From NCBI RefSeq assembly GCF_016545825.1, contig NC_052621.1, positions 23,090,940 to 23,154,939 on the forward strand: a stretch of 64,000 bases of DNA, written 5' to 3'. Source of the stretch: Eucalyptus grandis (Eukaryota; Streptophyta; Magnoliopsida; Myrtales; Myrtaceae). Below the pieces are notes generated by a model, which searched no databases, was not told the origin of the DNA, and saw only the letters and a list, made by a program, of their open reading frames with translations. The position numbers were made by a program, and so were the translations under genes. Below, piece after piece: positions 59,101 through 64,000 of this stretch. Position 1 is the first letter of the stretch. Each line of letters starts with the position of its first letter.

Positions 59101-62100
59101 TGTCACGTCCTGAGCCCCGGTCACGCGCACATCCCTCGACAGTCAACTAAAATTTTGTGACGTTCCCAAAACGCGTTGCTGACCCATTCTTTTTATGCAC
59201 ATGCAGAAGCAAACTAATAAACCCTAGACAATAATGAAACATGTGGTAGTAGAAAGACAAGCCATTTATTTGCACAAACTACTATTCACATATGTACTCG
59301 GTCAACCCTACAACTGTATATACATAAGTCTGGTCCAAAAAAGAACTACTGAGCCACCTATGCTCCGGACCTTTAAACCTCTCCATTCTAAGGACCTGAA
59401 AAATTTAAAGCACGACGGGATGAGATAAAATCTCAGCGAGTCAACACCCTAAACCTCGATTAGGATGAGAATTCACTCAGAGGGGTCCCCTTTATAGGGT
59501 AAATCCATTATGACACGTCATATACCATGCCACACAATTTTGCCCCATAATCAGGCGTGCCTATCTCATCCACTTATGCATGTTCCAGTTATTTTGGCCC
59601 ATCGGCCATGGACAACTCCCCAGTCGGTGGTCATCTAGACCCTCGCCGGGCATTCGATGAAAATCGGGCATCGTCCCGCCCCGTCGGGCATGGCCACGCC
59701 TAGAACCCCCGCCTAGATGGCATTCCATAAAGGAGCATCGGTTCAGCCTCAACCGTGACTTGACATCCGATAAATCGGGCATCGTCCCCAAACTCCCGTT
59801 GGGTGACAGGTTCTGATAGCAATCACACGCACCTCCAAACTCGGCCAAGAACATCATGCTTTGCACTCAAATACTTTCATTTCAAATAATGGACTTGGCC
59901 AATTTTCTTCATATTAAAAATACCCGGTAAAATAATTGTGCATGGTCACACCTTTAAATTGAACCATAAAGCGTGATACTCAGCCATTTCAAAATACCAC
60001 GATTTTATATAGTACATAAAACATTTTTGGCGTAAAAAACTGACACCCGGTATTTTTCTATTTAAATACCAAAAATCCAATTTTTGCAATAATAGTCCAT
60101 AACAACAACCAAGCCCCAAATTGCACAATGAAGCAATCAATTTCACATATTATCAAGCATAAGCTCTAAGCATGCCAAAAGTCAACTACATCACCAAATA
60201 TACATTATCTAGCAAGCACTACACTAAGAATAGTCAAACCACTATTGGCCCTAACTAGCAGAAATCGGGCCACTCGTGCGTGTCCAAGTTTAATTCCAGA
60301 AACATACCCAAACGAGTTTGAAAAATTCTCAAATTTGAATATGTTATAAATAACACTTAAAAGAAAATTTTTCATGCAGACACCCTAGCCCAAATCCTTT
60401 TAGATTAAGAGCAGTAAATCACTCAATTTGTTACCAAAACTATGTCCGTTTACAAAATTCACGTTTTCCAAAATCAGCTTGGTTAGAGATCCAAAACTTA
60501 TTAGTTTGATCTGAAATTTGAATATGTTAAACTACAAGATGTGATTAACAACTTTTGTGAATAAACCATTTTGAAAATAGAACCCTAAGAGTTGGTAAAA
60601 ATCAATTAAACACAAAAAAAGGTCACTATTTCCAGAACTATCTGAGATTCTATGTAGCAAATAACGAAGTTGAAAATCTCATTCTTTTAAATCCCTAAAA
60701 TCTTGAGAAACATATATGTCATAGCTAAAGATGTCTAGAATATTTCTCAAAAAGGAATCAACCTCATAATCGTAGAACATTTCGATCCACAAAAAATGGC
60801 AAACGACGAGCATCCAGTAAACTGATCCGGGAGAAATCCACTAAATTTGACTAAACCACCCTCATGATTGCTAATCTAATTAATTAGATTAACACTAATC
60901 CATCTTAAGGCTAATCTCACTTAGTACTAATTTAACTTATCTAATTCGCACTAATCTAACCCCTTAAGTGTAATTAACAATCTAATCAATGATTAGGGAG
61001 TTAACTCACCGGATTAGCGAGCAAACGGGGTTCACGGTGACAGCGGTGAAATCCCGTGACTATGACGGCTCCAAAGGAGGGCTAGAAAGGGCTGAAAATG
61101 GCCCAGCAAGCTCACGGACTCAAGCTGGGCTCTCGGTTTTGAGGTGGCTGAACCGAGAGGCTGGCGCGAGGAGGGATTGCGGCCCGATGGCTCGGGCTGG
61201 CTGCTAGCACGAGGAGGGATAGTGGACGGTTGGCTCAAGCACGGCAGTAGCTGCGACGGGTGGCCTGGTCGTGGGCTGAATGGGACGCAAGCGATTGGTC
61301 TAGACGGTGAGAGGCAATTAGGCTTGGGGACACTGGTCGCTGGGGATGGTTCATGGACAGCTGGCTAGCTCAGTGCTAGCTTGGTCCTGGTGGTTTGCAG
61401 CTTTGACCATGAAAGAAAATGTGAGAAGATGAAGATGAAATGAAGAGGAAGAAGGGAGAAGAAGAAGCTACGGTGGTTCTGCTGGGGTGGTGCACACATG
61501 AAGGGAAGGAGGGGGACAAGAGGGAAGAGAGGGGGGGGAGAAAGGCCTTGAAATTTTTCTTGTGGCCAATGGGCTTGCATGCAAAATATTTAAGCAATAA
61601 TCACAATTGCACAAAGTCTACAGCCCTCCCAAGGTCAAGGCATGCACCAATGGTTGATTTCTCTCCAATTTCTTCACAATTCAAGCCAATTTGAAGGCCA
61701 AAAATAGCAGCCCAACAGCCCTACGAATTTGTTGATTTTCTTCTTCAATTTCCCACCAAACAACTTCAATTTGATGGCCAAAATTGCTGAGGAGGTTGCC
61801 CATACCAATTCCCACAATTCCCTTCACAAACTAGTTCACTTAGAAGGCAAAAAAGTCTCTCAATTTTGTCCATCCGAATTTCCACCATTTAAATTTGCCG
61901 AATTTGATTTTTTTACCAAAATTCTGAGCTAGCCGAAAATTCTTCAAAGGATGAGATGATTTCCTAAAAATAAATCGTGACATGGTCAAACTTTCGATTC
62001 AAAACCAAGTTCAATTTAATGGTTAAAATCAATCGGACATGATTTAAGTGTGACCTAACATACTGGGTAGCTTTTAGGGATTTTATCGCATTTGACCCAT

Positions 62101-62500
62101 GGTCGATAATTTTTTATTCATGTTGTGCATCTCCGACTCAAGGTTTCAATTACGGGTACTAGGTACAGAATTGACAAAAAAATCGGTTTAGTGCCGTTCG
62201 ATGTGAGTTTTGTAATCGGGTGGAATCACCCACAATTTAATTACGTGTTTCTATGGAATCGACCTATCTCCGATCTTTAATCAATTATAACGATGCCGTA
62301 TTGACCCTTATCAATTAGCACAGTCGAGCAATTGATTTCTGATCGAATTCTCAAGTCTGTCACGTTTATATCCCTAAAATGCTTCACCTGATTGATTAGT
62401 TATCTTGTGAGTGATCAGCTCAGAGAAAAAAGACCATAGGCGTGTTGATGAAAAGCCCAGTTCATATTATCGAGACAGGGTCGAAATTCCGGACGCCACA
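59101..62500 (-). mobile_element. Family 1 solo LTR without target duplication
   Basis: 3400 bp, on the minus strand TGTGGCGTCCGG to GACGTGACA. It carries the same internal landmarks as other copies: a GC-rich segment 61020-61380, ccggtgagttaa (minus strand) at 61001-61012, and a hairpin at 59422-59434. The flanks acttc and gccat do not match. Compared with tandem unit 1, 35 bp of target (equivalent to 57850-57884) are missing. Confidence 0.85.
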
Positions 62501-62654
62501 GCCATTGTGCTCGAGCAAAAGATAGAGAATTCTACCATTAAATATCGTAACCATGAAATATTTGGCAAACATTTTATTGAATTTGACGATATTTTATCAC
62601 TTTATCTTGATTTTTACATGTAGAATATCCGACGCAAAACCGCAAACTTAAAAA
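62501..62654 (+). repeat. Third 625-bp tandem unit, right part
   Basis: Matches 57885-58038 (gccattgtgctcgagcaaaa onward) closely and ends where the next LTR begins. Confidence 0.85.
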
Positions 62655-64000
62655 TGTGGCATCCCAAAAAAAAAAAAAAAAAACTCATGGCCATGTGTTT
62701 TATAAGTAGGAGTTTATTGATTTATGATTTCAAGATTTATGGCCAAGTGAATAAGAATGATCTGGTATTTATATAAATGGATAATTATTGTTGTTGGAAA
62801 CGCATCCTATGTCCATGTGAGACCAAGGATTTTATTTGATGAGGAAATTATATTTTTTGCCATGAATTTTATAAGTTGGATTTTATTAAACTATGTTACT
62901 AAGTATTATGACCATTTAAATTTGTAATTTGGTACCTTGTATAAGTGGGATTAAGATGGATTATCAAAAATAAATATGGGTCATTTAAGTTTGGACCTTA
63001 GGCCCAAGTGAGTTGGGCCTAAAGTGGGCCAAGAGGCCCGGCCCATAGAGCCCATGAGGTTGTCGACACATGGAGGGGGGAGGAGGAGCCGCATGGCCTC
63101 CTCCAAGTGTCTTTGGCAAGGGAGACACTTGTCTCCTTCTTGGGGACAAGTGTCCCCCATGCAAAATGAGGATGCATGCAAGCTTTGTTTTCAACCAAAA
63201 GGAAAAAGGGAGAAGGGGGTGGTCGGTCTAGGTGTCGAGAGAGAGGAGAGAAAGAGAGAAAGAGAGGAAGAGAGGAAGAGAGAAAGGAAGGAGGAGGTTC
63301 GTCGCCACCGTGCCCCGCCTAGTCCCGCCGTCGTTCTTGCTGCGTTTTCCTTTGATTTGAGGCAAGTAGAGTCCTAAAACCTACCCTTTGCTTGCTGTAA
63401 AGTGTGTGTAGAAGATGATAAATCTTGGTTGTGGTAAGTGGTGAACTTTCGGAGCTTTGGGGAGAGGTTTGTTGGCCTTGCATGCTGTGTCTGGAAAACA
63501 ACCAGCCTGACTGTTCATGAGTTTGGGGGTTGCATGCGACTTTTTATTTGGAATTTCACTTCGACCTCTTCATGAAAGTTGTATAGAACATCTTTAAGTA
63601 TAACATACTAAAATTTGAGACAAAATTGACAAGTATTGTGGGGTGAAACCCTTTTTCTACGAAAACATTAGATCTGGAAACTGTTTTGTTGACCTCCTGG
63701 TGATTTCGTGTGTTGCATGTGACTTGTTATTTGGAATTTCACTTCGACCTCTTCATGAAAGTTGTAGAGAATATCTTGAAGAATAACATAATGAAATTTG
63801 AGACAAAAATAACAAGTATTTCTTGGTGAAACGATTTTCCTTTGGAGAGACTAGATCTGGAATTCGTCGTGATGACCTACAGTGGTTTCATGGTCTGTAA
63901 AGTAACTTTTTTGTTGAAATTTCACTTCAATTTCTTAAGTAAAGTTGTAAAGGACATCCTGAGGTTTAACATATAAAACATTTAGAGAAAAAAAACAAGA
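62655..64000 (+). repeat. Family 2 chromovirus LTR, partial (runs off the window)
   Basis: Starts TGTGGCATCCC like 29461 and 37192. It shares ggcccaagtgagttgggcc (from 63001), GA-rich runs (63235-63295), the donor-like aggcaagt (63360-63367) and a tandem unit of about 183 bp containing ttcatgaaagttgta (63544, 63727 and a third near 63907). It is more diverged from the other two than they are from each other. Confidence 0.85.

Overview
The window looks like intergenic heterochromatin from a flowering plant, probably a eudicot. It is AT-rich and almost entirely long terminal repeat (LTR) retrotransposons nested in one another, plus a LINE fragment, two small DNA-transposon-like elements, tandem repeats and one 100-N scaffold gap. 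I found no intact host gene, tRNA or rRNA. All large coding remains belong to transposable elements and are broken by stops and frameshifts. The species cannot be named from this sequence.

Layout. 1-2188: unassigned sequence, then four families of short tandem repeats running into a gap (2189-2288). 2289-13018: minus-strand Ty1/copia element (copia A). It is interrupted by a solo LTR of chromovirus family 1 (4197-9233, which itself holds a 5'-truncated LINE) and by a GC-cored MITE-like element (about 10129-11111). 13368-14407: small non-autonomous LTR element (TRIM-like). 14411-49219: minus-strand chromovirus (family 1, Tekay/Del-like) flanked by a perfect CAAAT duplication. Its 3' LTR contains a plus-strand solo LTR of the same family (15936-19125, duplication TCGAG). 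Its 5' LTR contains a plus-strand Sirevirus-like copia (29180-49145). The 5' LTR of that copia contains a second plus-strand chromovirus (family 2, 29461 to about 41071). 49251-56347: plus-strand copia B. 56348-57058: AT-rich, unassigned. About 57059-57728: foldback or MITE-like element. 57776-62654: three copies of a 625-bp tandem repeat, the third split by another family 1 LTR (59101-62500). 62655-64000: start of another family 2 LTR.

How the parts work together. Each large element follows the usual scheme of LTR, primer binding site, gag, pol, polypurine tract, LTR. All are decayed, and several catalytic aspartates are read as asparagine, as expected from C-to-T/G-to-A decay of methylated DNA. 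The points that go beyond routine annotation are: an additional, promoter-equipped gene-like region (45602-47821) behind pol in the Sirevirus-like element; conserved 5' splice-donor-like motifs at the end of GC-rich leader segments in the LTRs of both chromovirus families; a hairpin near the family 1 LTR end that shows a compensatory change; and a 110-bp stretch (40947-41057) where pieces of the copia LTR are interleaved with chromovirus LTR sequence.
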